Source: Desulfovibrio mangrovi (GTDB taxonomy: Bacteria; Desulfobacterota; Desulfovibrionia; Desulfovibrionales; Desulfovibrionaceae). From it: DNA of 64,000 nucleotides. Under the pieces are notes generated by a model. It was not told the DNA's origin and did not search any database. It saw nothing but the letters and a program-made list of their open reading frames with translations. The first letter of the stretch is position 1. Each line of letters opens with the position of its first letter. Made by a program: the position numbers and the translations under genes. Location of the stretch: contig NZ_CP104208.1 in the NCBI RefSeq assembly GCF_026230175.1, forward strand, positions 3,782,001 to 3,846,000, read 5' to 3'. Of this stretch, positions 28,616 through 37,948 are shown one piece after another.

Positions 28616-29251
28616 TTAACCCTGACAGGCTCCGTCCGGCTCGTTCAGGTAGGGCTGAAGCTCCATGACGTTCTCGAACAGATAGTGGTCCGTGAGCTGG
28701 CAGAGCAGGTGTCCTATGGCGATGTGCACTTCCTGAACAAGAGGCGTATGCCGGTGGGAAACGTCAAGCAGGTGTTCGCAGAGCGGAGCCATGCGGCCGC
28801 CACCCTGTCCCGTGATGCCGACGGTGGTGATGCAGCGTTCACGGGCGACTTTGAGGGCTTCGACAATGTTGTTGCTGTTGCCGGAGGTGGAAATGGCCAC
28901 AAGCACGTCGCCTTCGGTGGCCAGTGCCTGCACCTGCTTGCTGAATATGAGATCGAAGCCGTAATCGTTGCCTATGGCGGTGAGGATGGACGAATCCGTC
29001 GTCAACGCGATGGCCGGCAGGGGCGGGCGTTCCATGATGAAACGGTTTACGAATTCGGCAGCCAGATGTTGCGAGTCAGCTGCACTGCCGCCGTTGCCGC
29101 AGAAGAGAATCTTGCCGCCGCGCGCAAGGCACAGGGCCAGAATCTTGGCCACTTCGTTCACCTTGTCAGCGTTGGCCTCGAAATAGGCCTCGCGCAGACG
29201 GGCGCCTGCACGGGCATGTTCCATAATAATCTCTTTGGCGGTATTGTTCAT
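28616..29251 (-). CDS. gmhA: Phosphoheptose isomerase GmhA
   Basis: A 211-residue SIS-domain enzyme that turns sedoheptulose 7-phosphate into D-glycero-manno-heptose 7-phosphate, the first step of the heptose in the LPS core. CGNGGSAADSQHLAAE supplies His62 and Glu66 of the zinc site, and VQEVHIAIGH supplies the other ligands. AGGAG precedes the start. It leads a minus-strand group with the FmdB gene and hemC. Confidence 0.92.
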   Translation of the reverse strand: MNNTAKEIIMEHARAGARLREAYFEANADKVNEVAKILALCLARGGKILFCGNGGSAADSQHLAAEFVNRFIMERPPLPAIALTTDSSILTAIGNDYGFDLIFSKQVQALATEGDVLVAISTSGNSNNIVEALKVARERCITTVGITGQGGGRMAPLCEHLLDVSHRHTPLVQEVHIAIGHLLCQLTDHYLFENVMELQPYLNEPDGACQG

Positions 29252-29436
29252 TAATGCTCCTGCCTGATGGAAACGAATCTCATATCCGTCTTAGTAACGT
29301 AAATCCACTTGGGCAGTATACTAAATGGCGCAAAGTGACAACGGTATGTCCTCCGCTTTTTCCGGCCGGAAAAAATATCTTGACGGAAGCGCGCTTCATC
29401 CTTGATGGAATCGCGGCTTTTTACTAGGGAAATCCG

Positions 29437-30288
29437 ATGAGCCGAACCATACAATCAGTTTTTATCGTGACCAAGGCAGGACACACTGCCGCACTCGAAC
29501 TCGCAGACTCTCTGAAGGAGTGGTTTGTGGAGCGCGGATGCAGTGCAGAAGTGTTTGAGAACGGGCGTCTGCAGTGGCAGCGGGTGGTATTGCCTGCTGA
29601 AGGCGGACTGGTTCTCGTGCTGGGCGGCGATGGCACCATGCTGAGTGTGGCCCGCCGTCTTGTCGGTTCGGACGTCCCCGTGCTGGGGGTCAATCTGGGC
29701 CGGGTGGGATTCCTGACCGAAGTGTCCGTGGACGAGTGGCCGCAGCAACTTGAGCGTCTGTTTGACGGAAGCATACGATTCGTGCGTCGTTTCGCCCTTT
29801 CGTGCGCAGTTGAACGCAGTTCGCACCGTATATACAGCGGCGTGGCGGTGAACGACATGGTCGTGCACCGCGGGGCCCTGGCGCGGGTGATCAAGCTGGA
29901 ACTGCACGTGCAGGGCGAGCGTCTGGGCAGCCTGCGTGCAGACGGCCTCATCGTGTCTACCCCCACGGGTTCCACGGGCTATGCGGTTTCCGCCAACGGT
30001 CCGCTCGTTCACCCCGACCTCGACGCCTTTTCCGTCACTCCCATCTGCCCCTTCCTCAACGCTCTCAAGCCCTTTGTGCTCTGTGGCGACATGGAGCTCG
30101 GCATCGTGATTCAGGATACGGATACCGATCTGTACCTGACGCAGGACGGGCAGGATGGTGTGATTCTGAAGGGCGGAGACCGGGTGACCATCTCGCGGGC
30201 GCAGAAGGGCCTTCTGGTGGCCGAGCTGGGCTGCGCCAGCTATTTCGAGCGGCTGCGGACCCGTGGATTTTACAAGGATCAGCAGTAG
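29437..30288 (+). CDS. nadK: NAD kinase
   Basis: A 283-residue ATP-NAD kinase that makes NADP. The GGDGTML motif is at 63-69, the VNDMVVHRGAL segment corresponds to NExxxHR, and STPTGSTGYAVSANGP is the NAD-binding block. AGGGA six nt upstream supports ATG at 29437. It begins a plus-strand group with the DUF89, DUF4254 and gatB genes. Confidence 0.95.
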   Translation: MSRTIQSVFIVTKAGHTAALELADSLKEWFVERGCSAEVFENGRLQWQRVVLPAEGGLVLVLGGDGTMLSVARRLVGSDVPVLGVNLGRVGFLTEVSVDEWPQQLERLFDGSIRFVRRFALSCAVERSSHRIYSGVAVNDMVVHRGALARVIKLELHVQGERLGSLRADGLIVSTPTGSTGYAVSANGPLVHPDLDAFSVTPICPFLNALKPFVLCGDMELGIVIQDTDTDLYLTQDGQDGVILKGGDRVTISRAQKGLLVAELGCASYFERLRTRGFYKDQQ

Positions 30289-30444
30289 CGGCGGAACGTC
30301 GCCCGGAGCCTGCCCGTGCCGTACATGGCCTGAAGTCAGGCTGGATTCAACTACAATGCCGGACGGTTTCGCCACCTGTTGTCATGCATGGCAGAGCGTG
30401 TGCGGCGGGCCGGATTTCTTTCAACCAAATTCCGGAGGCCGTGC

Positions 30445-32190
30445 ATGAGCGTGTTGCCAGAGTTGAAGTCTGTTCGGGATGTTCGGTGGGGCAAGGATCC
30501 GTATCTGGATGCCTGGCTGCATAATTTCAAGACCGAGAACAACATCGAACACCTCATGAACCCCGAGAATGTTGCTCCGGACGAGCAACTCCGGTTCATG
30601 GTCGCGCTGGACGAACAGCAGGTTTACATGCCCTGTTCGGATGCCATTTTTACGCAGTTGCTGAGCAAGGAACGCCCCAAGGCGCTGCATCAGGAATACA
30701 CCCGCATCTGGCGGTTCATCATGCGGCTTATCAGGCAGCATGGTTTTGACAAGTACAACCAGCGCCGCGTCATTCAGTTCTGTAAGTTGCGTTTCCGCCA
30801 GCATATGAATTCACGGATCATGATCCCGTCGCGTCTGGCCAAGCGTCTGACCAGCATCGTGCTCACCCAGTGTGCGGTGCCCGATCCCTACAAGGACGGC
30901 AAGCTCAAGGCCAACCGCCTTGCGTGGGAATTTCTGAAGCGTCCTTCCACGGAGCGCCTCATCCTTGCCAATCCGCCGGAATGCAACTCTGCGCCTGACA
31001 TCAGGGAAATGCGCTGGGAGCTGGACTTCCTTGAGCTGCGCCGTCTTCTGTATCTTTCAACGCTGCCCGTGCTGTGGCAGGATGCTGATCCTTCCCCGCT
31101 GGAGGTGGAAACCGAGCTTGAAAAGCCCTGCGGCGAATGCAGCCGTCTGCGGTTGCTGCTGGGGCCCGAGGACGAAGAACGCAAGAAGATTCTCTACCTT
31201 CCCGACGTGAGCGGCGCCTTTGTCTTTGACCTCAAGATCATCCGTTCGCTTATCAGGCAGGGGCATCAGGTCGTTCTGGCTCTCAAGGAGGGCTTTTATT
31301 TCAACACGCCGACCCTGTGGGAGATCGACCGCGACCCTGTGCTCAAGGAAGCCACGGCCGGGGCCCATATACTGCATGACGACGGGGTGACCAAAAACGA
31401 ACTGCTGCGTCTGCTGCGCGAGCACCGGTTCCTGATCATTTCCGACGGAACACGCGAGCAGCTGAACCTGTACAAAACCAGTGTGACGTTTGCCCGTGCA
31501 TGGAAGGAATGTGATCTGGTCATGGCCAAGGGCGGACGCAATTATATGAACCTCATCGGGTGCAGCCACGATTTTACCCGCGACATCGTGTGCTTCCACC
31601 GTTCCGAGGACGGGGAATTCCATCTGCACACGAAGCCCCGCGCCAAGTGGGTGCGCAAGTTTACCGAGGCCGACCTGCACGGCAAGGCCAAGGAAATTAT
31701 CACCGCCATGCGTGAAGCCAGGGCTGCCGGCAAAAGCGTCATGTTCTACAGTGCAATCATCGGCTCCATTCCGGGACAGACAGGTCAGGCTATTCGCGTG
31801 GTGGATACCTTTGTGCGGCACCTGCGGGAACGCCTTGAGAATACTTTTATCATCAATCCTGCCGAGCACTTCGAAGAAGGCATGGACGGCGACGACCTCA
31901 TGTTCATGTGGGAGCGGGTCCAGAGAAGCGGCATGCTTGACGTCTGGCGTTTTCAGACGGTTGAGGATATAGAAACAAGCTTTACGTTGATGGGGCGCAA
32001 GGTACCTTCGGTCTGGTCGGGCAAGGATTCGACCTATTCCACCGGATGTACTAAGGAAATGCGCATTGCGCTGGACATGCAGAAGGCGCATCCCGAAATG
32101 CAGATCATTGGCCCCAGCGCCGACAAATTCTTCCGCAGGGCTGAATACGGCGTGGGCAAATATTACGACGCGGGCATTAAAGCCCCCTAA
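30445..32190 (+). CDS. DUF89/ARMT1-like protein
   Basis: A 581-residue protein. Residues about 240-575 form a DUF89 (damage-control phosphatase, ARMT1-like) domain: LPDVSGAFVFDLKII, LALKEGFYFNTPT, the Asp-rich loop ILHDDGVTKNE and VMAKGGRNYMNL. The N-terminal 200 residues are helical. Known DUF89 proteins are metal-dependent phosphatases that remove damaged or side-product phosphometabolites, often sugar phosphates. ATG at 30445 follows GGAGG at good spacing; upstream in-frame starts lack one. It precedes a DUF4254 gene by 43 bp. Confidence 0.8.
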   Translation: MSVLPELKSVRDVRWGKDPYLDAWLHNFKTENNIEHLMNPENVAPDEQLRFMVALDEQQVYMPCSDAIFTQLLSKERPKALHQEYTRIWRFIMRLIRQHGFDKYNQRRVIQFCKLRFRQHMNSRIMIPSRLAKRLTSIVLTQCAVPDPYKDGKLKANRLAWEFLKRPSTERLILANPPECNSAPDIREMRWELDFLELRRLLYLSTLPVLWQDADPSPLEVETELEKPCGECSRLRLLLGPEDEERKKILYLPDVSGAFVFDLKIIRSLIRQGHQVVLALKEGFYFNTPTLWEIDRDPVLKEATAGAHILHDDGVTKNELLRLLREHRFLIISDGTREQLNLYKTSVTFARAWKECDLVMAKGGRNYMNLIGCSHDFTRDIVCFHRSEDGEFHLHTKPRAKWVRKFTEADLHGKAKEIITAMREARAAGKSVMFYSAIIGSIPGQTGQAIRVVDTFVRHLRERLENTFIINPAEHFEEGMDGDDLMFMWERVQRSGMLDVWRFQTVEDIETSFTLMGRKVPSVWSGKDSTYSTGCTKEMRIALDMQKAHPEMQIIGPSADKFFRRAEYGVGKYYDAGIKAP

Positions 32191-32233
32191 TGCGGTGCGC
32201 GCATAACAGAATCAGGAACAGGCTTATTCAAAT

Positions 32234-32887
32234 ATGATCGGTTTCGACGATATTTCAGCTGAATTGGAACGCTGCTTTGCGGCGCAGGTGCAGGCCACTG
32301 CCGATTGGCACGTGATTGAGCAGGAAGATGCCACAGACGTGGCGGAAGGGCCGGAACTCGGCAATCTTGCGGGACTGGTGCTGGCTCAGCATCTCATGAA
32401 TTTCAAGCTGTGGCATGTGGAAGACATTGCCCGCCGCAAGGATGTGGGGCCTGAAGTCATTGCGGACTGCAAGTACCGCATCGACCGCCTCAATCAGCGC
32501 CGTAACGACTTCATGGAAAAAGTCGACGCCTGCATCGTGGGGCTGGTTACGCCCATGCTGCCCCCGTTGCCTGCGGATGGTAGCGGCGTGCGGCATAATA
32601 CCGAATCGCTGGGCATGTCTGTGGATCGTCTGTCCATACTTAGCTTGAAGATTTTTCACATGCATGAGCAGACCGAGCGTACGGATGCGGACGAAGCGCA
32701 TCGCGAATCCTGCCGCGCCAAGCTTGCCGTATTGCACGAACAGCGTGCCGATCTTGCCCGTGCTGTGCTCGAATTGCTGGATGACTACCGTTCCGGCAGC
32801 AAGCGGCCCAAAGTATATTTTCAGTTCAAGATGTATAATGACCCCGCGCTGAACCCGCAGCTCTACAAGGGCGGACAGGTCAGCTAG
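32234..32887 (+). CDS. DUF4254 protein
   Basis: A 217-residue, mostly helical cytoplasmic protein that I assign to DUF4254 from the blocks HLMNFKLWHVEDIARR, RIDRLNQRRNDFMEKVD, ESLGMSVDRLSILSLKI and PKVYFQFKMYNDP. The role is unknown. In other genomes the family is seen near LPS and glycosyltransferase genes, which fits gmhA 3 kb away. No good ribosome site precedes ATG at 32234, so translation may be coupled to the DUF89 gene. Confidence 0.72.
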   Translation: MIGFDDISAELERCFAAQVQATADWHVIEQEDATDVAEGPELGNLAGLVLAQHLMNFKLWHVEDIARRKDVGPEVIADCKYRIDRLNQRRNDFMEKVDACIVGLVTPMLPPLPADGSGVRHNTESLGMSVDRLSILSLKIFHMHEQTERTDADEAHRESCRAKLAVLHEQRADLARAVLELLDDYRSGSKRPKVYFQFKMYNDPALNPQLYKGGQVS

Positions 32888-33137
32888 GGAAGGGCTGGGC
32901 TGGTGGCTTGCAAGCCGCCTGCCTGCGGATACTGAGAGCATGGTGGCCGCCCGGGGCCTGCCTCTCTGTCCTTTTGGCTGTATGGCTGGCAAGCTCGCCA
33001 GATTGCTGAAGGTTTTGAAGCGTATTATTCACGTTCGGCTTTATCATTATGCTGAAGCGGTTCACCGGTGCCGAATGCGGCGAGACCGTGCGTAGTGTGG
33101 CCGTGCGTTGCGAGATATGGATTGCAAGGAGATTGTC

Positions 33138-34565
33138 ATGGCGAAATATGAAGTTGTCATCGGGTTGGAAGTGCACGCCCAGTTGAAGACGGAATCCAAA
33201 TTATTCTGTTCCTGCTCCACCCGTTTCGGCAACGACCCCAACGAGAACGTGTGCGAGGTCTGTTCCGGAATGCCCGGCGTTCTGCCGGTGCTGAACAAGC
33301 GGGCCGTGGAATTTGCCGCCAAGATGGGGCTGGCCATGAACTGCACTGTGCGCAACCGCTCCGTGTTTGAGCGGAAGAATTATTTCTATCCGGACTCCCC
33401 CAACGGCTACCAGATTTCCCAGCTGGGGGAAGCTATCTGCCATGGCGGCCATCTGGACCTGAACATGGGCGACTATACCCGTCGTGTGGGTCTTACCCGT
33501 ATTCAGCTTGAGAACGATGCGGGCAAGTCCATTCACTCTGCGGCAGACAATGCCTCTTTCGTGGACTTGAACCGTACGGGCGTGCCGCTTATCGAAATCG
33601 TGTCCGAGCCGGACATGCGGAGTGCGGAAGAAGCGGTGGCATACCTGAAGTCTCTGCGTGCCATTCTGCTCTATCTGGGCATCTGTGATGGCAACATGGA
33701 GGAAGGCAGCTTCCGTTGTGATGCTAACGTCTCGCTGCGGCCCGCAGGACAGAGCGAATTCGGCACCCGTGTGGAGCTGAAGAACATGAACTCCTTCCGT
33801 CATGTGCAGAAGGGGATCGAGTACGAAATCGCGCGTCAGCAGGACCTGCTGGAAGACGGCGAAGAAGTGGTGCAGCAGACACGCCTGTACAATGCGGAAA
33901 AGAACCTTACCGCGGCCATGCGCGGCAAGGAAGAAGCGCACGACTACCGTTATTTCCCTGATCCGGACCTTATTCCCATCATGCTTTCCGATGAGCAGAT
34001 TGCCGTATGGCGCGACGAATTGCCCGAACTGCCCGAGCAGCGCAAGGCCCGTTTTGTTTCCGAACTGGGGCTGCCGGAGTACGATTCGGAAGTGTTGACG
34101 CAGGACAAGGATATGGCTGACTACTTCGAGGCCGCTCTTGCCGTGTTCAACAATCCCAAGAAGGTGAGCAACTTCATGATGGGGCAGTTTCAGCGTGAGT
34201 TGAACGAGCGCAACATGACTGCCAAGGATGCTCCTATCCGTCCGGAAATGCTGGCCGAACTGGTGCGTATCATTGAGGAAGGCCTTATCTCCAACAAGAT
34301 CGGTAGCGACATTTTCCCGGAAGTCTTTACCAGCGGTGTTTCTCCCGAAGCGTATGTGAAGGAGAAGGGCATGGTGCAGATTTCTGACTCGTCCGAGTTG
34401 GAACGTGCCGTGGATGAGGTTATTGCCGAGAATCCTGCGGAGGCGGAAGCGTATCGTGGCGGCAAGACAAAGCTGCAGAGCTTCTTTGTGGGACAGGTGA
34501 TGCGTAAGACCCGTGGTAAGGCAAATCCTGCTCTTGTGAACGAATTGCTTGCAAAGAAACTGTAG
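33138..34565 (+). CDS. gatB: Aspartyl/glutamyl-tRNA amidotransferase subunit B
   Basis: A 475-residue GatB that corrects mischarged Glu-tRNA(Gln) or Asp-tRNA(Asn) with GatA and GatC. The N-terminus [12 protein letters not shown], then SKLFCSCST, the [14 protein letters not shown] block, and a C-terminal YqeY-like tail domain (about 330-475) are all present. AAGGAG six nt upstream supports ATG at 33138. gatA and gatC are not nearby. Confidence 0.95.
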   Translation: MAKYEVVIGLEVHAQLKTESKLFCSCSTRFGNDPNENVCEVCSGMPGVLPVLNKRAVEFAAKMGLAMNCTVRNRSVFERKNYFYPDSPNGYQISQLGEAICHGGHLDLNMGDYTRRVGLTRIQLENDAGKSIHSAADNASFVDLNRTGVPLIEIVSEPDMRSAEEAVAYLKSLRAILLYLGICDGNMEEGSFRCDANVSLRPAGQSEFGTRVELKNMNSFRHVQKGIEYEIARQQDLLEDGEEVVQQTRLYNAEKNLTAAMRGKEEAHDYRYFPDPDLIPIMLSDEQIAVWRDELPELPEQRKARFVSELGLPEYDSEVLTQDKDMADYFEAALAVFNNPKKVSNFMMGQFQRELNERNMTAKDAPIRPEMLAELVRIIEEGLISNKIGSDIFPEVFTSGVSPEAYVKEKGMVQISDSSELERAVDEVIAENPAEAEAYRGGKTKLQSFFVGQVMRKTRGKANPALVNELLAKKL

Positions 34566-34694
34566 TATCGCTGCGTGTTGCCGTAGGATGGTAGTGCTTT
34601 TCCGTGCAAGACGGTGCGATGCATAGAGAGAATTTGGCGAATGCTGTAACAGTTTTATCTCTGTTTCAATTGAAGCCAAGTGTTAGAAATGAGT

Positions 34695-34723
34695 ATGCGG
34701 CCCCTTTGGGGGCCGCATTTTTA
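34695..34723 (+). terminator. Terminator of gatB
   Basis: A ten-bp GC-rich stem with a short loop, then ATTTTTATT, about 130 bp after the stop. Confidence 0.85.
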
Positions 34724-34830
34724 TTGATATGTAAGTTTTTGTTTATGTATTTTCATGTATGGATTGTCGTAAAGCAGTTAGCCATGGCAGCAAAGGGGGG
34801 GGGAGTGTAACAATCCCCAAAGATGGGGTT

Positions 34831-34845
34831 TGAAGTAATACTTCA
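34831..34845. promoter_or_regulatory. Perfect palindrome upstream of the MucR-family gene
   Basis: TGAAGTAATACTTCA is perfect around a single central A, with AT-rich flanks, 172 bp upstream of the MucR-family start. Ros/MucR proteins bind AT-rich sites of their own promoters, so this is a candidate autoregulatory site. Confidence 0.4.
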
Positions 34846-35016
34846 TTACATGTTTTTGAGGGTGAAATGCTGACCGTGCATGTCGTATTTCAGTCAAAAT
34901 GCGTGTCCGTTTTGTTCAGTTGACGTATGCAATATGGAGATGTATAGGGTTTTGTGTAAAACATATTGTCGAATCTGGTAATTATTAACGCTGTAGTTGC
35001 ATATCCGGAGTGAGAT

Positions 35017-35415
35017 GTGGACGATTACTTGAAAGGGGCATTGGAAATTGTGAAGGCGCAGGCCAGCGTTCGCACAATGACCGAAGAAGAAATCACGTCT
35101 ATGGTGCGGACGCTTGCGGATAATATTCGCGAGATAAGTATGGGATCGGAGGAAGGGGGGCCGGAACTCGATTCAGATATTGATCCTAAGAAATCCATAA
35201 AGGAAAAATCCATTACCTGTCTTGAATGCGGTAAGTCTTTCAAGATTCTGACCAAGAAGCATCTCGTTTTGCATGGGTTGGATGCAGCGGAATACCGTGA
35301 AAAGTGGGGGATGAAAAAGAATACGCCGCTCGTCTGCAAGGCCCTGCAGCGCGAACGTCGAAAGAAGATGAAGTCCATGGCGCTTTGGGAAAAACGCCGT
35401 AAGAATGCACAATAG
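35017..35415 (+). CDS. Ros/MucR-family zinc-finger regulator
   Basis: A 132-residue DNA-binding protein with a GTG start and CGGAG six nt upstream. The N-terminal half is helical. The zinc finger is CLECGKSFKILTKKHLVLH, followed by the family block AAEYREKWG and a Lys/Arg-rich tail (RRKKMK, KRRKNAQ). Ros/MucR proteins are prokaryotic zinc-finger regulators that often control surface polysaccharide. It stands alone and ends at a strong hairpin. Confidence 0.88.
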   Translation: MDDYLKGALEIVKAQASVRTMTEEEITSMVRTLADNIREISMGSEEGGPELDSDIDPKKSIKEKSITCLECGKSFKILTKKHLVLHGLDAAEYREKWGMKKNTPLVCKALQRERRKKMKSMALWEKRRKNAQ

Positions 35416-35425
35416 TATTATTAAG

Positions 35426-35451
35426 AAACGCGCCTCAGGGCGCGTTTTTTT
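35426..35451. terminator. Terminator between the MucR-family and cNMP-binding genes
   Basis: A 9-bp GC-rich stem with 4-nt loop and T7 on the plus strand, 10 bp after the MucR stop. It could also act on the convergent gene. Confidence 0.88.
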
Positions 35452-35455
35452 ATGG

Positions 35456-36091
35456 TCAGAAGCTCTCTCCGCGGCTGTATGCCTGCAACCTTTTCGCAGC
35501 CTCAACCGTGAAGTGTTCCGGTTCAAGAATGTTCACCAGCTTTACGCCATCCTCTGAGGATATGATGCCTATCATGCGCAGATGTTCCAATTTATGGAGG
35601 ATGTCCAGAACCTTGTCCTCAGGGCTGACAAAGGCGTCTTTCAGGGACATGAGGGCGTGCATGTAATCGAACTGGCGCACACCGTTACGGGCGAGTAATT
35701 CAATGGTTCTGCAGGTTCCCTGAAACAGGCTGGGGACCTGCATGGACTTTTTGGTGCTGGCTCGAAGGCGGTGTACGAGCACGTCTATGAGGGTCTGCAT
35801 GATCTGGGGGGAATCGCGGACAAAGTTGTCGAAGTCGTCCTTCTTCACCTCCACCGCCCGCACGTCATCCAGTGCGATGGCAGTCGCCGTGCGCCGGTTA
35901 TCATCCAGAATCAGGGACATTTCCCCGAACATGTTGATGGGATTCAGGATGGCGAGAACCTTCTTCTTTCCATGAACTTCCTTGGAAAGTTCCACGCGCC
36001 CTTCCTGCAGCAGATAGGCGGAATCTCCTCTGCTACCTTCGCTGAAGATTACGGAATACTTGAGAAAGGTTCTGACAACGTAGGATGACAT
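35456..36091 (-). CDS. Cyclic-nucleotide-binding-domain protein without clear HTH
   Basis: A 211-residue protein. Residues about 10-120 form a CRP/PKA-type cNMP-binding fold with the phosphate-binding cassette FGEMSLILDDNRRTATAIA. The rest is helical with a short beta end; it does not show the classic CRP recognition helix, although a degenerate winged helix is possible. GGGAGG before the start. What it regulates is unknown. Confidence 0.8.
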   Translation of the reverse strand: MSSYVVRTFLKYSVIFSEGSRGDSAYLLQEGRVELSKEVHGKKKVLAILNPINMFGEMSLILDDNRRTATAIALDDVRAVEVKKDDFDNFVRDSPQIMQTLIDVLVHRLRASTKKSMQVPSLFQGTCRTIELLARNGVRQFDYMHALMSLKDAFVSPEDKVLDILHKLEHLRMIGIISSEDGVKLVNILEPEHFTVEAAKRLQAYSRGESF

Positions 36092-36177
36092 TACAACCTC
36101 CCCGCATGCTGGTGGCGTTACCAGAGTGTAGCATGTTTTGCGGTGGAGGAAACTGAAAAGCAGGTGAGGCGGGCGAG

Positions 36178-36669
36178 TTAACGAGTCAGAGCGCCCTCAT
36201 GGGCAAGGTGAATGCGTCCTTCCTGCTGCTTTTCAGGGCGCCATGGCGTTTCTGCGAGCACCATGCGGTAGCCGAAAGATACGTAGAGAGAGGTGTGTGT
36301 CTGTTCGGGGTCCAGACGGAATTCAAAAGGAATGGCGCGTTCGCCGGTCATTTCGCGGGGCAGGATGTCCACTTGTGAGGACGCTATGACATCACCGGAG
36401 CTTTCGCTGAGATAGACCGTAAAGGATAGCTGGTCGTAGTAACGGGCCCACTCCGGGAAGAGTTCCGTGTTGGGATAGGCCGTCCCCTGCAGGCCTACGC
36501 CCTGCTTCAGGGGCATGTTGTGGAATTCGAAACGCCAGAACTTCATGGAAATGGTCTGCGGGGTGTCGGTCAACCAGGGGCGGCGGTCCAGATGGCTCAC
36601 ATTGAGATAGGAGCAACCGGACAGCATCAGGGTGACGAGGAGCAGCAGAGCGGTGAAGCAGCGTTTCAT
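36178..36669 (-). CDS. Predicted lipoprotein of unknown function
   Basis: A 163-residue protein with a signal peptide and lipobox LSGC (Cys19), so it is probably anchored to the outer or inner membrane. The mature part looks beta-rich (MKFWRFEFHNMPLKQG, SFTVYLSESSGDV). AGGAA lies six nt upstream. It precedes no partner closely, but runs in the same direction as the cysteine-cluster gene 17 bp upstream. I do not recognise a family. Confidence 0.75.
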   Translation of the reverse strand: MKRCFTALLLLVTLMLSGCSYLNVSHLDRRPWLTDTPQTISMKFWRFEFHNMPLKQGVGLQGTAYPNTELFPEWARYYDQLSFTVYLSESSGDVIASSQVDILPREMTGERAIPFEFRLDPEQTHTSLYVSFGYRMVLAETPWRPEKQQEGRIHLAHEGALTR

Positions 36670-36686
36670 GAAACGTTCCTGTGGGC

Positions 36687-37298
36687 TTATTTGATTACGG
36701 GCGGCCCCTGCACAAGCATTTCCGCAAGAGTCATGTTTACCCGCGGCAGGACGCGAAGCTTGGCTCCGACGTATTCCATCTCCAACTGCACCAGTTCCTT
36801 ATACAGTTCGGTCCTGTCCAGTGCGGGTACCAGTTCGTCTGGCTTTCCCTTAACATTATCCACAAAGCGGTAGCAACCGGTAAACACTCTTCTTTCGCCG
36901 TTGGGCAGCAGCATGGTGTTTCGTGTGCCATGCATGCGGCAGATCATGAGGCGGTGTTTGTACACGCCGCACAGCCCGTCATCGTTGAGGGGGCACATGA
37001 CGCTGGGTTGCAGGTTCATGGAAAGAGAGTGGTGATACTGCTTCACGGCTTCATGCGCGCGCTGCAGGTACAGGTCGCGTCGCTCCTGCGGCAATTCGTT
37101 CATGCCACGCCACAGGTAGCTCCATTCCACGTAGGTGTGATGCTGGAAATAGCTCACGCAGCAGTTCTGCTGGCAGTTTTCGCAGCTGAGGCCAGCTTCG
37201 CGGGCGGTTTCGGCATAGGCCGCGGACATGCGGTCGTAGAGATTGCCAAGGCGGGCAAATACGCCCACGCCTTTTCCGCGCTTCATATTCTTTTTCAT
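36687..37298 (-). CDS. YkgJ-like cysteine-cluster protein
   Basis: A 203-residue protein with the cysteine pattern CENCQQNCC near 39-47, then CPLNDDGLC, CRMHG and CYRF, as in the YkgJ/zinc- or iron-chelating CxxCxxCC family. No signal peptide. Its start overlaps the stop of the shikimate-kinase-like gene by 4 bp (ATGA), so the two are translationally coupled. Function unknown; metal binding is likely. Confidence 0.75.
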   Translation of the reverse strand: MKKNMKRGKGVGVFARLGNLYDRMSAAYAETAREAGLSCENCQQNCCVSYFQHHTYVEWSYLWRGMNELPQERRDLYLQRAHEAVKQYHHSLSMNLQPSVMCPLNDDGLCGVYKHRLMICRMHGTRNTMLLPNGERRVFTGCYRFVDNVKGKPDELVPALDRTELYKELVQLEMEYVGAKLRVLPRVNMTLAEMLVQGPPVIK

Positions 37299-37840
37299 GA
37301 ACGTGACTCCAGCCAGTGCCGGATGGTTTGGGCACAGGTGTCGGGAGCGAGGTCTTCGCAGCGGACTGTGAAGTCTGCGGCTGCTTCGTACAGGGCCTTG
37401 CGCTCGTTGTAGAGGTCTTCGATGGTCTGGCCCGGGGCAATGGCCAGTCCGCGTTCGGGATTGCGGCTGATGCGCTCCAGAATCGTGGGCAGGCTGACAT
37501 CCAGATAGACGACAGGTCCCAGCGTTTTCAGATGATCGACGGCGAACTGGCGGTATACCACGCTGCCACCGGTGGAAATGACGGTGCGACGCGCGCCGAT
37601 GCGGCTGATGATGGAGCCTTCCACGTCGAGGAATTCTTCTTTGGTCATGCTGTCCGCAACGTCCTGCAGACGGGTGCCGTAATGGGCTTCGATGATGTGA
37701 TCGGAATCAATGAAGGCCCAGCTGAGCTGGGTGGCGAGAGCTTTGCCCACAGTGGTCTTGCCTGCGCCAGCCATGCCGATGATGGAAACACATTCCTCGT
37801 CGGTGGCAACAGGTTGTCTCAGGGTCGGCGTATCAGACAT
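37295..37840 (-). CDS. Shikimate-kinase-like P-loop kinase
   Basis: A 181-residue P-loop kinase close to shikimate kinases: Walker A GMAGAGKTTVGKALA, the Asp pair in DSDHIIE, and the C-terminal NERKALYEAAADF. Two expected features are altered. The substrate-binding Arg of the usual FRxxE motif is Leu (EEFLDVE), and the GGG loop has only two glycines (STGGSVV). It may be a divergent shikimate kinase or act on another substrate. The start at 37840 follows AGAGGA at 10 nt. It is coupled to the cysteine-cluster gene. Confidence 0.72.
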   Translation of the reverse strand: MSDTPTLRQPVATDEECVSIIGMAGAGKTTVGKALATQLSWAFIDSDHIIEAHYGTRLQDVADSMTKEEFLDVEGSIISRIGARRTVISTGGSVVYRQFAVDHLKTLGPVVYLDVSLPTILERISRNPERGLAIAPGQTIEDLYNERKALYEAAADFTVRCEDLAPDTCAQTIRHWLESRS

Positions 37841-37948
37841 GGAAAAGGTGTCCTCTGGAGTGATCGATTTGCTTGGAGCAGGGGTAGTTGTGCCTTTGCG
37901 GGGACGTTGTGTCAACTTCATAAGCCCGCGCCAGAGGCGGGTGCATAT

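Larger units (their letters stand above)
34566..35016. other. Gap between gatB and the MucR-family gene
   Basis: About 450 bp, mostly AT-rich. It holds the gatB terminator and a perfect 15-bp palindrome, both listed separately, and a short hairpin at about 34815-34828. No gene is seen. Confidence 0.5.
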
